Of a DNA stretch of 64,000 nt, positions 9,555 to 18,187 are shown piece after piece; within the stretch, counting starts at the first letter, position 1, and the number at the start of each line of letters is the position of its first letter. The stretch is from the NCBI RefSeq assembly GCF_000424105.1, contig NZ_AUJG01000004.1:95598-159597 (forward strand). Reading direction: 5' to 3'. This DNA comes from Lachnospira multipara ATCC 19207. GTDB lineage: Bacteria; Bacillota; Clostridia; Lachnospirales; Lachnospiraceae. The notes beneath the pieces are model-generated. The model saw only the letters and a program-made list of their open reading frames with translations. It was not told the DNA's origin and did no database searches. The position numbers and the translations under genes were made by a program.

Positions 9555-11555
9555 TTACTTAATTTTTGTTGGTAAACAACGGCTAACATCACCATCAAAT
9601 TCATAAACGTTAATGCCGTATTTATCAAGGTCTACAAGGAGTGAGTTATCATATCCATCACAATTTCCCTCAACTGAAGAAATTGTTTTTTTCATGTTTT
9701 CCTCATCATTGCCAAGAACTAATTTATACTTGCCAGCAATTGGTGTGCCCACTCTAAAGGATGGACGCTCAATTGGTGTAAAGTTAAGTACGAAGAGTAA
9801 ATTTTTCTTCTTATTAGGACTAACTCTAATGAAGGATAAAACACTATTGTCCTTGTCGTTAGCATTAATCCATCTAAAGCCCTTATCATCGTAGTCAGTC
9901 TCGTAAAGGGCTGGATATTTCTTATATAGGTTCATACATTTTGCTGTAAATTCCTGCATATCCTTGTGAGACTCATCATCAAGCAAGTACCAATCAAGGG
10001 ACTTCTTCTCGCTCCACTCATTCCACTGGCCAAATTCCTGACCCATGAAAAGTAGCTTCTTTCCTGGATGTCCAGCCATATAAGCGTAAGCAAGCTTAAG
10101 ATTTGCAAACTTGTCTTCCCTATCTCCTGGCATCTTTCCAAGCATTGAGCACTTAAGGTGCACTACCTCGTCGTGAGACAATACTAATATGAAGTTCTCG
10201 CTATATGCATACATTAATGAAAATGTAATTCTGCCGTGATTAAACTTTCTAAAGTAAGGATCAAGCTTCATATACTCTGTGAAATCATGCATCCAACCCA
10301 TGTTCCACTTAAATGTAAAGCCTAAGCACTCACCATTATCTGGATCACCTGAAACCATTGGCCAAGCTGTAGACTCCTCAGCAATAGAAATTGCCTGTGG
10401 GAATCTCTTTCTAAGCATGCTATTAAAGTGCTTTAAGAAGCTCATAGCTTCAAGGTTTCCGTTATCACCATATTTATTAGGAATCCAATTTCCATCTGTT
10501 CTACCATAATCAAGGTATAACATAGAAGCAACGGCATCAACTCTAAGTCCATCCACGTGGAACTTATCAACCCAGTAAAGGCCATTAGCTATAAGGAAGT
10601 TAGAGACTTCATTTTTCTCATAATCAAAAACTAATGTACCCCAGTCAGGATGCTCTCCCTTTCTTGGATCAGCATACTCGTAAACGCAGCTGCCATCAAA
10701 CTTTGCAAGGCCATGGGCATCTTTTGGAAAATGTGCTGGAACCCAGTCAAGGATTACACCAATCTTCTTTTTATGCATGTAATCTACAAAATACATAAAG
10801 TCTTCAGGATCGCCGTATCTTGCTGTTGGTGCATAGTAACCAGTTACCTGATAACCCCATGAACCATCAAAAGGATACTCAGCAATACCCATAAGCTCAA
10901 TGTGAGTATAGCCCATGCTTGATACATATTCTGCAAGTTCAGGTGCAATCTCTCTATAATTAAAGAAACCATCATCTGAATCTTCTACCTTCTTCTTCCA
11001 TGAACCAATATGACACTCATAGATTGACATAGGAACCTTTAAATGGTCTTCCTTCTTCTTCTCTTCAATCCACTTGCTATCTTTCCATGTGAAATTGTTT
11101 AAATTGGTAATCTTAGATGCTGTTGCAGGTCTTAATTCTGCTGCATTAGCGTATGGATCAGCCTTATAAAGAGCCTTTCCTTCTTGAGTTATAATTAAGA
11201 ACTTATATAATTGATTTTCCTTAGCGCCTTCAATAAATAATTCGTAAACGCCTCCGTCAGATATCTTCTTCATATCATAACCGTAAGCATCCCAATTATT
11301 GAAATCGCCTACAACATAGACTTCTCTAGCTCTTGGAGCCCAAACAACAAAATAAACGCCCTCTTTTCCATCTTTAGTACAAAGATGAGCGCCCATCTTA
11401 TTATAAATTTCATAATGTGTTCCATTTCCAAAAAGATAAGCATCTACCTCAGTAAATTCTAAGTCCTTGAAATCTGGAGTTGTACTCGTTTTAATAACAG
11501 TCTTGCTATTATTCTTACCATTATTCTTGCTATTAGTATTTCTAGCCTTACTCAT
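9555..11555 (-). CDS. glgB: 1,4-alpha-glucan branching enzyme
   Basis: A glycogen branching enzyme of GH13 subfamily 8/9 type that cuts alpha-1,4 chains and rejoins them as alpha-1,6 branches. After a short Asn/Lys-rich N-terminus comes a CBM48 domain (about residues 35-140, with FVVWAPRAREVYVVGDFNNW). The barrel holds the four GH13 regions: DWVPAHFP, GLRVDAVASMLY (nucleophile Asp near 338), AEEST (acid Glu near 392) and LVLSHDEV (near 460). About 666 residues, normal length. The ATG giving MSKARN is preferred over a GTG four codons upstream. No other glycogen gene lies in the window. Confidence 0.93.
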   Translation of the reverse strand: MSKARNTNSKNNGKNNSKTVIKTSTTPDFKDLEFTEVDAYLFGNGTHYEIYNKMGAHLCTKDGKEGVYFVVWAPRAREVYVVGDFNNWDAYGYDMKKISDGGVYELFIEGAKENQLYKFLIITQEGKALYKADPYANAAELRPATASKITNLNNFTWKDSKWIEEKKKEDHLKVPMSIYECHIGSWKKKVEDSDDGFFNYREIAPELAEYVSSMGYTHIELMGIAEYPFDGSWGYQVTGYYAPTARYGDPEDFMYFVDYMHKKKIGVILDWVPAHFPKDAHGLAKFDGSCVYEYADPRKGEHPDWGTLVFDYEKNEVSNFLIANGLYWVDKFHVDGLRVDAVASMLYLDYGRTDGNWIPNKYGDNGNLEAMSFLKHFNSMLRKRFPQAISIAEESTAWPMVSGDPDNGECLGFTFKWNMGWMHDFTEYMKLDPYFRKFNHGRITFSLMYAYSENFILVLSHDEVVHLKCSMLGKMPGDREDKFANLKLAYAYMAGHPGKKLLFMGQEFGQWNEWSEKKSLDWYLLDDESHKDMQEFTAKCMNLYKKYPALYETDYDDKGFRWINANDKDNSVLSFIRVSPNKKKNLLFVLNFTPIERPSFRVGTPIAGKYKLVLGNDEENMKKTISSVEGNCDGYDNSLLVDLDKYGINVYEFDGDVSRCLPTKIK

Positions 11556-11715
11556 TTTCCTAAACACCTCTTAATTTCTATCCGTAATTAACCATTTTTC
11601 TCTATAGTTAATTACATAATTCCCCTGTGTAAATAACTAAACGTTTTTACTTTTTTTAGTTTACCATATTTTAATTATAATTACTAATTATTTTTGACTT
11701 TAGGTCATTATTTTT

Positions 11716-11744
11716 TTGCCCTTTTTCTAGCTTTGTGATATACT
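11716..11744 (+). promoter_or_regulatory. Sigma-A-type promoter for the MraY-like gene
   Basis: TTGCCC, 17 bases, then TATACT, 49 bases before the ATG at 11793. It lies in the 237-base gap between the divergent glgB and MraY-like genes. That gap is strongly AT-rich and shows nothing else. Confidence 0.55.
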
Positions 11745-11792
11745 TACGCGTGAAAAAATTTTAACCAGTTAGAAAACTTATGGGAGGCCATT

Positions 11793-12761
11793 ATGTTTAT
11801 ATATTTATTAGGCGATGACTACTTTAAGTGGATTACACTTTTAGGCGTTATTTTCGCATTTGCATTAACATTTGTTTCAATTTCACTTGCAAAGAGAGTC
11901 CTACCTCGAGATGCTGGTAGAGCCTTTGCTATAAATGGTTCAAAGTCTGTTGGTAAGCCACGAGGCGCAGGTCTTGTATTTATTCTTACCTTCACAATTT
12001 CGACTTTGTTTTTCGTTAAGGTAAATACTGAGCTTTGCATTTACTTAGTATTAATTATTTTAGAGATGCTTTCAGGTTATTTTGATGATGCTTCATCAAA
12101 GCCTTGGGGTGAATTAAAGAAGGGCCTTATTGATTTAGCTATTTCAATTGTAGCTGCAGTAACTTTCCTACACTTTAACCCTAACACTTTTAACCTTGCA
12201 TTATTTGATAAGACAATTACACTTAATCCAATTGTCTATGGCATCTTAATTATTATTTTAATCTGGGCAAGTATTAATGTTACTAACTGCTCTGATGGTG
12301 TAGATGGTTTATGTGCTTCACTTTCAATCATTACACTTACAACAACTTATGTCTTATTCCACGAAATAGCTAGTTTAGAAGTGCAGTACAGACATATCGT
12401 TATGCTTATGGTAGTTTGCTTACTTGCTTACCTTTGGTTTAATGCATCTCCAAGTCAGTTACTTATGGGGGATGCCGGTTCAAGAGCCATTGGTATCTTT
12501 ATTGCCATTACATTCTTAAAGCTACACAGTCCATTCTTATTTATCTTAATGGCACTTATGCTTATTATTGATGGCGGCCTTGGTCTTGTTAAACTTACAA
12601 TCATGAGAGTATTTAAGACTAAGAACTTTATGAAGAATATTAGAACACCAATCCATGACCATATGAGAAAAAACAAGGAATGGTCAGATACACAGGTGGT
12701 TATTAGATTTGTAATTATTCAGTTAATCATTGGACTTGCAGTAATCTATGCCCTTGTTTAA
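11793..12761 (+). CDS. mraY: MraY-family phospho-N-acetylmuramoyl-pentapeptide transferase
   Basis: A polytopic enzyme of the polyprenyl-phosphate N-acetylhexosamine-1-phosphate transferase superfamily. In MraY the reaction makes lipid I on the inner face of the membrane. Visible signatures: DDASSKPWGELKKG near residue 98 (DDxxK-type), NCSDGVDGL near 167, MGDAGSRAIG near 226, and a C-terminal TPIHDHMRKNKEWSDTQVVIRF near 290, equivalent to MraY's PIHHHFE...QVVIRF. The usual HHH is HDH here. It stands alone rather than in a division/cell-wall cluster, so it may be a second, diverged copy. GGGAGG precedes the ATG. Confidence 0.8.
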   Translation: MFIYLLGDDYFKWITLLGVIFAFALTFVSISLAKRVLPRDAGRAFAINGSKSVGKPRGAGLVFILTFTISTLFFVKVNTELCIYLVLIILEMLSGYFDDASSKPWGELKKGLIDLAISIVAAVTFLHFNPNTFNLALFDKTITLNPIVYGILIIILIWASINVTNCSDGVDGLCASLSIITLTTTYVLFHEIASLEVQYRHIVMLMVVCLLAYLWFNASPSQLLMGDAGSRAIGIFIAITFLKLHSPFLFILMALMLIIDGGLGLVKLTIMRVFKTKNFMKNIRTPIHDHMRKNKEWSDTQVVIRFVIIQLIIGLAVIYALV

Positions 12762-12798
12762 GATTTGTTTTTGTAAAAATGTGACATTTAATCTAAAT

Positions 12799-12836
12799 AA
12801 AAAAGCTGAGAATTAATATTAATTCTCAGCTTTTTT
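12799..12836. terminator. Bidirectional terminator shared by the MraY-like gene and the exonuclease
   Basis: A perfect palindrome centred at about 12817: AAGCTGAGAATTAAT and its complement, flanked by A6 and T6. The exonuclease's last codons and its TAA lie inside the right arm. Confidence 0.93.
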
Positions 12837-13799
12837 TCTAGCATTTCTTCTTTCAGCTTGTCTTTTTAAACGCTTATGTTCACGTTCTTTTGTTTGTTTA
12901 TCTTTAATTTTTTGTGCCCCAACTGTGTCCGTTTTTTTCATAATTCTAATAGCAAAATACTGACCATTATCTGCTTGCTTTATTCTAAAACGTCCCTTTA
13001 TAAGACCATGATCTGGGCATTCAAAAAGTCCATAATAAACCTTTGAATTAGTAGCAAACCACTTAATCTTACGGCGCATATGCTTACCGCAATAAATGCA
13101 GTTACAAGCTCTTACAATTCTATCATCAGCCGCACGTTCCCTAGTATCAAAACCTCTAGAGATATATTTTTCATATTCACCATAATTCTGATAAATCTCT
13201 TCACGACGTGTGTTAGGAATGAAGTAAGTATCAATACTTGTGTAGTGACCTACTTTATTTAAATCGATTCTTTGCAAGACCTTCGCTGTATAATGGGCAT
13301 CTGATAATGCAGAATGATATTCTTCTGTCTCTCTAATCTTTAATTCTTGAATGGCACTCTTTAAATTCACCTTGTCTTTTCCGTTCAAAAACATGTAGCT
13401 ATAAAGCTTTTGAACATCTAGGTAAATAAAGGGCCTTGGAAAATTAATCGGAACTTCGTAGTGTTTCATGTTTCTTTGAAGCTCTGTTAAATCCATACTT
13501 CCCCAAATAGCAAAACTATAATCATCACCGCACCAATCTAAAAATTCTGTGATAGCATTTTCAAATAAATCACCTTTAGCTAAATCGCCTTCAGTCAAGT
13601 GAATTACTTTTCTTACTGCGGATTGAAGCTTAGTATATACTCTTGGTTTTATAACTCTATGCCATTCACCCTTGTATCTAAGCTTGGAATCTAGCTTTAC
13701 AGCGCCAATCTCTATGATTTCAAAGGGCATATGGGCTAAAGAATTAACCTTTCCGGAAGCGCTTTGGTTCCATTCAAGGTCCAATACTATATAATTCAT
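12819..13799 (-). CDS. 3'-5' exonuclease, DEDDh family
   Basis: An RNase T/KapD-like exonuclease domain fills about residues 1-180. DEDD motifs are visible: VLDLEWNQ at residues 5-11, IWGSMDLTEL near 100, and HSALSDAHYTAKVL near 160 with the catalytic His and last Asp. The C-terminal third is very basic and includes a CNCIYCGKHMRR...FECPDHG pattern (about 235-275), which could be a small zinc-binding site or nucleic-acid contact. The substrate is not known; KapD in Bacillus affects sporulation. The stop codon is embedded in the shared terminator. Ribosome-binding site GAGGAG lies rather far (13 bases) from the ATG. Confidence 0.82.
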   Translation of the reverse strand: MNYIVLDLEWNQSASGKVNSLAHMPFEIIEIGAVKLDSKLRYKGEWHRVIKPRVYTKLQSAVRKVIHLTEGDLAKGDLFENAITEFLDWCGDDYSFAIWGSMDLTELQRNMKHYEVPINFPRPFIYLDVQKLYSYMFLNGKDKVNLKSAIQELKIRETEEYHSALSDAHYTAKVLQRIDLNKVGHYTSIDTYFIPNTRREEIYQNYGEYEKYISRGFDTRERAADDRIVRACNCIYCGKHMRRKIKWFATNSKVYYGLFECPDHGLIKGRFRIKQADNGQYFAIRIMKKTDTVGAQKIKDKQTKEREHKRLKRQAERRNARKKAEN

Positions 13800-13881
13800 A
13801 AAATATTAATGCTCCTCTTGGTCTATTCTAACCTAATGGTATTATATCTAATATTTAGAATATAATAAAGCGTTTTTCTAA

Positions 13882-13910
13882 TTGACTTGCTAGAACTATA
13901 TCTGTAAACT
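13882..13910 (+). promoter_or_regulatory. Promoter of the cobalamin-riboswitch transcript
   Basis: TTGACT, 17 bases, TAAACT. Transcription would begin near 13917, just before the riboswitch aptamer. Confidence 0.55.
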
Positions 13911-13911
13911 T

Positions 13912-14150
13912 AGATTGCGCGCAAGGAATACGGTAAGAATCCGTAACAGCTCACTCTACTGTATTTTGATACATTTAGTTTATGATTATTACTAGTTTTT
14001 CTTACTTGCAAAAGCCACTGATATCTAGGTCAGGTAAATTAGTCCTCTTAATTTACTTAAAAGATATATAGGGATATCTAATAGGACCTTTTTATTGGGA
14101 AGGCAAAACTAAGTGGTTAAGCATTAAGTCAGGATATTTGCCCGCAAATT
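13912..14150 (+). ncRNA. Adenosylcobalamin (B12) riboswitch
   Basis: Conserved cobalamin-aptamer blocks occur in order: GGAATACGGTAAGAATCCGTAACAGC (first block near 13925, split here as GGTAAGAATCCG and AACAGC), AAGCCACTG near 14012, TTGGGAAGGC near 14095 and AAGTCAGGATATTTGCC near 14125. This is the B12-box arrangement. It leads the gene at 14216. The expression platform is not certain: a weak hairpin followed by TTTTATTTTTT at 14136-14159 could terminate, while a stem at 14186-14200 next to the GGGAGG site could block translation. Edges are approximate. Confidence 0.9.
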
Positions 14151-14215
14151 TTATTTTTTGTCACCTGGTGAGAGGATTTGACATATGATGATTATTCATC
14201 GGGAGGAAAATTAAT

Positions 14216-15457
14216 ATGAAAAAAATGAAACGTAGCCTTTCATTTATCGCTGGACTTGTATTAGTTCTTGGCCTTGTATTTAACCAGGCTAATACTACAT
14301 TTGCAGCAATCAATGAAAGCCAACCAAGTCTATCAGAAGTAACTAGTTTAGCTAAAGAAACCGCTAGCTACGTACTTTCAGAAGATAGCGCACTTTTAAC
14401 TAATGTTTCAAGTTCTTCGGAATTTAGAACAATTTCTAGAGACTTAATTCTTGCAAACCAAGTTGGTTTAGATGTAACAAGTCAGATTTCTACTTTCCTT
14501 GAAACTGCTAAAACTTTGTTTGGCGAGAGTAGTTTACTTAACCCAGCCTCTAACACAAGTGGTTACTATGCTGCCAATTATGCAGAACTTATTGAACTTG
14601 TAAATATTACAAATCAGGATGCAAGTAACTTTAATGGAGTTAACCTCTACGCTGCATTTAATGATTCTTTAAAGGATGTTACAGTTGCTAATCTTTCAGA
14701 CAGTAACTATTTTAATCCATACTTAATTAGTGAAATACATGCTTGTCTTTCAAGTTATAGCGCTAATTTAACTGATTATGAAACTATTAACGCCAATTTA
14801 AACGAAGCTGTTATGGCTATTACAGATGCTAACGGTGTTGTTTACTGGGGTTATTCTGCTGATAATGATGGTAATGTTTTATCCGGATTTACAGATTTTT
14901 ATAACTCAAACTCTGAATTTGCTGCAATTATTGATTCACTTGTAGCAAAACACACATCTACAACAGCAACAAGCGATGGAACAGTTTATACAGATCCAGA
15001 AACTGGTGCCGTTTATTCATGGGGTGCCCTAAATCCAGATTCAACAGCTCTTTCTTTAGCATTCCTTTCAGAATATGGGGATGCAACTGCAGCAGCTATT
15101 AAGTATAACGCTCTTGTAGAAAACTTTAAGTCTACTACAACAGCAGGTGCTTTTACATATTATGGAGATGACAGCATTTACTCTTCAAGAGATGCCTTAA
15201 CTGGTCTTGCTGCATATCTTCAGTATGGCAATTTAGTTGATGCAACTGTAGATACTAACACAGAAACTGAAACTGCTACAGCTAATACAGTAGAAGCTAG
15301 CCAAGTTGCAGCTAATCAAGATACGGTTTCTACATCAGAAACTAGTGCTTCAGATGTAAAAGCAGCTGATAATTCTATGGCAAATGTTTTCGTAATTCTT
15401 ATGGCAGCTTCAGCAGTACTTTTAGTTGTTACAGCTAAGAAAAACGCAGTTAAGTAA
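14216..15457 (+). CDS. Surface-anchored alpha/alpha-repeat protein under B12 riboswitch control (intrinsic-factor alpha-domain-like)
   Basis: A 413-residue exported protein: signal peptide to about residue 30 (TTFAA), a mature helical region, a Thr/Glu/Ala-rich linker from about 345, and a C-terminal membrane helix at about 388-408 ending KKNAVK. No LPXTG sorting motif. The region from about 200 to 340 reads like prenyltransferase/squalene-cyclase alpha/alpha repeats, with NPDSTALSLAFLSEYGD (from N273) and GAFTYYGDDS...DALTGLAAYLQYG as the clearest units. Eukaryotic transcobalamin and intrinsic factor join such an alpha barrel to a beta domain of the DUF4430 type, and a DUF4430 protein is encoded at 19086-19940. 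With the riboswitch, a role in capturing B12 outside the cell is likely but inferred. Confidence 0.72.
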   Translation: MKKMKRSLSFIAGLVLVLGLVFNQANTTFAAINESQPSLSEVTSLAKETASYVLSEDSALLTNVSSSSEFRTISRDLILANQVGLDVTSQISTFLETAKTLFGESSLLNPASNTSGYYAANYAELIELVNITNQDASNFNGVNLYAAFNDSLKDVTVANLSDSNYFNPYLISEIHACLSSYSANLTDYETINANLNEAVMAITDANGVVYWGYSADNDGNVLSGFTDFYNSNSEFAAIIDSLVAKHTSTTATSDGTVYTDPETGAVYSWGALNPDSTALSLAFLSEYGDATAAAIKYNALVENFKSTTTAGAFTYYGDDSIYSSRDALTGLAAYLQYGNLVDATVDTNTETETATANTVEASQVAANQDTVSTSETSASDVKAADNSMANVFVILMAASAVLLVVTAKKNAVK

Positions 15458-15507
15458 AATTACTATGATTTAAACTTAATTGATTTAAACTTGAATAGAT
15501 AAAATAA

Positions 15508-15571
15508 AAGAGATAGATGAAATTTACTAATCCTTGTACTTATAATTAATGTCATCTATCTCTTATTTTTT
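15508..15571. terminator. Bidirectional terminator between the alpha-repeat gene and the ECF operon
   Basis: AAGAGATAGATGA pairs with TCATCTATCTCTT across a 31-base loop. T-runs or A-runs flank both sides, suiting the convergent arrangement. Confidence 0.75.
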
Positions 15572-15585
15572 GTGAAATTACGGCA

Positions 15586-16434
15586 TCAATACATACCGTA
15601 CTTTATCTTTATTCTTTCTAGTTTCTGAGTTATACCATCACACATTAAAAAGGAGCAAATACTTGCTGCAAAGGCATGGCTTAAATCATAGGGAATGCCA
15701 GTAATATACATAAGTTTCAGGCTCTCAAGGGAAATATAAGATTTGCCCCCACTTATGAAAGTTGAACTAGTAATTAATGCTGCAAAATTCATGATTCCGC
15801 CATAAATCACAAAAACCACCACAAAGGTAAATATACTTACGGTCACCACATTTGTAGGAATCTTTCTTTTATGAATTATGATATAGATTAGAATCCCAAT
15901 TAGTCCAAAGACATAAAGTCTAAAGCCAAAGAAACCCTCCCCTTCATCTCTTGTAAACAAATAGATTATAAAGCCTATTAATTCAGAAAAGATTATTATT
16001 ACAAGAGGTTCTAGACTTGCTCTTAAACCCGTATTAATATTGCTTTTTAGCAGTTCCTTTTTATCTGTAAAATGTCCGATTAATTCAACTTTTGAGAAAG
16101 CAATTCCTGATATGGCGCCAATAAGGCCCCATGCCAACATTTGCCAAGGTGTCCACACACCCTGTCCCATAAAGAAATTACATACAAATCTTGCAAGGGT
16201 ACCAACTAGGAAGCCTGCCTCTGCTCCAAGTCCTATTCCAGATAGAATTACTAGGGAGGTTCCTGCGTGCAGTGGGATTGTATAAGCTGATATTAAATTT
16301 GCCACAACGCTTAGTGCTGACATCATAGCGATTAAAACCACTTCTCTCGCCTTTAGCTTTTTTCTTTTATAGTGAATTGCCAAAGGAATCATGGATAAAA
16401 TCAGCACAAAACTCGATATTAACCAATAACTCAT
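15586..16434 (-). CDS. ECF transporter substrate-binding (S) component, probably for cobalamin
   Basis: A 282-residue membrane protein with about six or seven helices. The segment MSALSVVANLISAYTIPLHAGTSLVILSGIGLGAEAGFLVG followed by FFMGQGVWTPWQMLAWGLIGAISG is characteristic of S components of energy-coupling-factor vitamin transporters; stretches are given only to show position (about residues 38-110). It is the last gene of a four-gene operon and starts right after the ATPase stop, so it is probably translationally coupled. CbrT of Lactobacillus is a precedent for cobalamin ECF uptake. The B12 assignment rests on the facing riboswitch gene and on the DUF4430 partner, not on binding residues. 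Confidence 0.78.
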   Translation of the reverse strand: MSYWLISSFVLILSMIPLAIHYKRKKLKAREVVLIAMMSALSVVANLISAYTIPLHAGTSLVILSGIGLGAEAGFLVGTLARFVCNFFMGQGVWTPWQMLAWGLIGAISGIAFSKVELIGHFTDKKELLKSNINTGLRASLEPLVIIIFSELIGFIIYLFTRDEGEGFFGFRLYVFGLIGILIYIIIHKRKIPTNVVTVSIFTFVVVFVIYGGIMNFAALITSSTFISGGKSYISLESLKLMYITGIPYDLSHAFAASICSFLMCDGITQKLERIKIKYGMY

Positions 16435-16435
16435 A

Positions 16436-18187
16436 TTACCAGTCCTTTGAAAGATTATTTATTTTATCAACGTCTGATAGCTTGATGCAATTTTTGAATA
16501 AATCAGACATAATTCTATTAACGCTTGTTGTAAAAAACATATTACCAGAGAAGAATTTTCTTACTTTATCTCTACTTGCAATGTTCTTATCAAAGAGTAA
16601 AGCGCAGCTATTAGCGTGATTAGCCGCCCATTCAAGGTCATGTGTCACTAGTAAAATAGTCATCTTTTCACTTTTAACTAGTCCCTCTAATCTCTTTGCT
16701 AATTCTTCCTTAAAAAATACATCTAGGCCTTTAGTTGGCTCATCTAATAATAAAATGTCTGGCTTCATAAGAAGCACCTTTGCTAGGGCAAGTTTTTGAG
16801 CCTCGCCACCACTTAAATCGTAGGGATGCATTTTCCTTGCAAATAAAAGTCCCATACTTTTAAGACTGTCCTCTACAATTTGCTTCTTCTCCTCAAGACT
16901 TAATCCCTTATAAAGAGCCGGATTAGACATTATTGCCTCTGCTAACTCCTCTTCTAGACTAACTTCTGTAAAGATGGTTAGAGGGTTTTGTGGTAAGGCA
17001 ATAAGGCGCTTATCCTTCATGTATTTAATCTTACCAGTCTTTGCTTTATAAACCTTTGTAATAAGCTTTAAAAGTGTGGATTTACCCGCTGCATTACCTC
17101 CAAGTATAGCTGTAATCTCCCCTTCATTGATATCTAAATTAAGATTTGAAATTACATCCTTATTGGAATCTTTGTAAGAAAAGGACAAATTCTTAATTGA
17201 AATAATCGGACATTTCTTATCTGCTTTATTCTCTGTATTTTTGAGAGTATTATCTGCCTCTGCTTCAGAATCTTCTAGTAACTTTTCCACATTTTTTCTA
17301 ATATTATCTGGCATATCAACAAATTCATTGTTTATCCACCTTCTAACTTGTGGAATAGTAATTTTATCTGTCTTACCTGAGAGTTTTTCATAAACTAAAA
17401 CAGGCTTTGGAAGAGACATCTTTAGCTCACTATTTAATTCATTAAGTCTTGTTATTAATCCATCTTTATTGCCTGCATAAATAAGCTTTGAAGAATCTAA
17501 TGCAAACACAGTATCTGCCCATTCGAATACATTTTCCAAATTATGCTCAATCATAATAATGCTTGTGCCAAGGTCCCTGTTTAGTGACACAATCTGGTCT
17601 AGGAATCGCTTTGATGCCACTGGATCAAGCTGGGCTGTAGGTTCATCAAGGAGTAAAACTTTAGGTCTTGTAACCATAACTGAAGCTAGATTTACTAGCT
17701 GCTTTTGGCCTCCTGATAGTGTATTAGTCTTTTTCTCATACCAACTAGAAATGCCAAAATACTCAGCCATCTCAGCCACTCTACTTCTAATGCTACTGTT
17801 ATCTAGACCAAGGTTTTCAAGGCCAAAGGCAAGTTCATGCCAAACTGTATCTGTAACAATCTGATTATCTGGATTCTGGCTTACAAAGCCTATATTTTCC
17901 GTCTGACTTCTTAAGTCCATCTGGCTTATTTCCTGGCCTTTAAAGCTTACGGTTCCGCTATATTTACCTGCTGGCATAAGGCTTGTTTTTAGCATCTTAA
18001 GTAAGCTAGTTTTTCCAGAACCTGACTTTCCAATCACAAGGTTTATTGTGCCTTCAAACACCTTTAAATTAATGTCTTCAAGGGCTAGTCTATCGCTGCC
18101 GCTATATGAGAAGCTAAAGTTTTTAAATTCGATAATATTATTCTCGTCATTATTTCTATTAATTTCTGTATTAAAATTATCAGTCAT
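16436..18187 (-). CDS. ECF transporter double ATPase (fused A/A' subunits)
   Basis: Two ABC ATPase domains in one 583-residue chain. The first has Walker A GKSGSGKTS (near residue 52), signature LSGGQKQLVNLA (near 158) and Walker B VLLLDEPTAQLDP. The second has Walker A GGNAAGKST (near 360), signature LSGGEAQKLALAK and Walker B DILLLDEPTKGLD. A charged linker lies at about 285-325. In ECF transporters this pair drives toppling of the S component. The start codon overlaps the end of the T-component gene by 8 bases, and GGGAGG lies upstream. Confidence 0.9.
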   Translation of the reverse strand: MTDNFNTEINRNNDENNIIEFKNFSFSYSGSDRLALEDINLKVFEGTINLVIGKSGSGKTSLLKMLKTSLMPAGKYSGTVSFKGQEISQMDLRSQTENIGFVSQNPDNQIVTDTVWHELAFGLENLGLDNSSIRSRVAEMAEYFGISSWYEKKTNTLSGGQKQLVNLASVMVTRPKVLLLDEPTAQLDPVASKRFLDQIVSLNRDLGTSIIMIEHNLENVFEWADTVFALDSSKLIYAGNKDGLITRLNELNSELKMSLPKPVLVYEKLSGKTDKITIPQVRRWINNEFVDMPDNIRKNVEKLLEDSEAEADNTLKNTENKADKKCPIISIKNLSFSYKDSNKDVISNLNLDINEGEITAILGGNAAGKSTLLKLITKVYKAKTGKIKYMKDKRLIALPQNPLTIFTEVSLEEELAEAIMSNPALYKGLSLEEKKQIVEDSLKSMGLLFARKMHPYDLSGGEAQKLALAKVLLMKPDILLLDEPTKGLDVFFKEELAKRLEGLVKSEKMTILLVTHDLEWAANHANSCALLFDKNIASRDKVRKFFSGNMFFTTSVNRIMSDLFKNCIKLSDVDKINNLSKDW

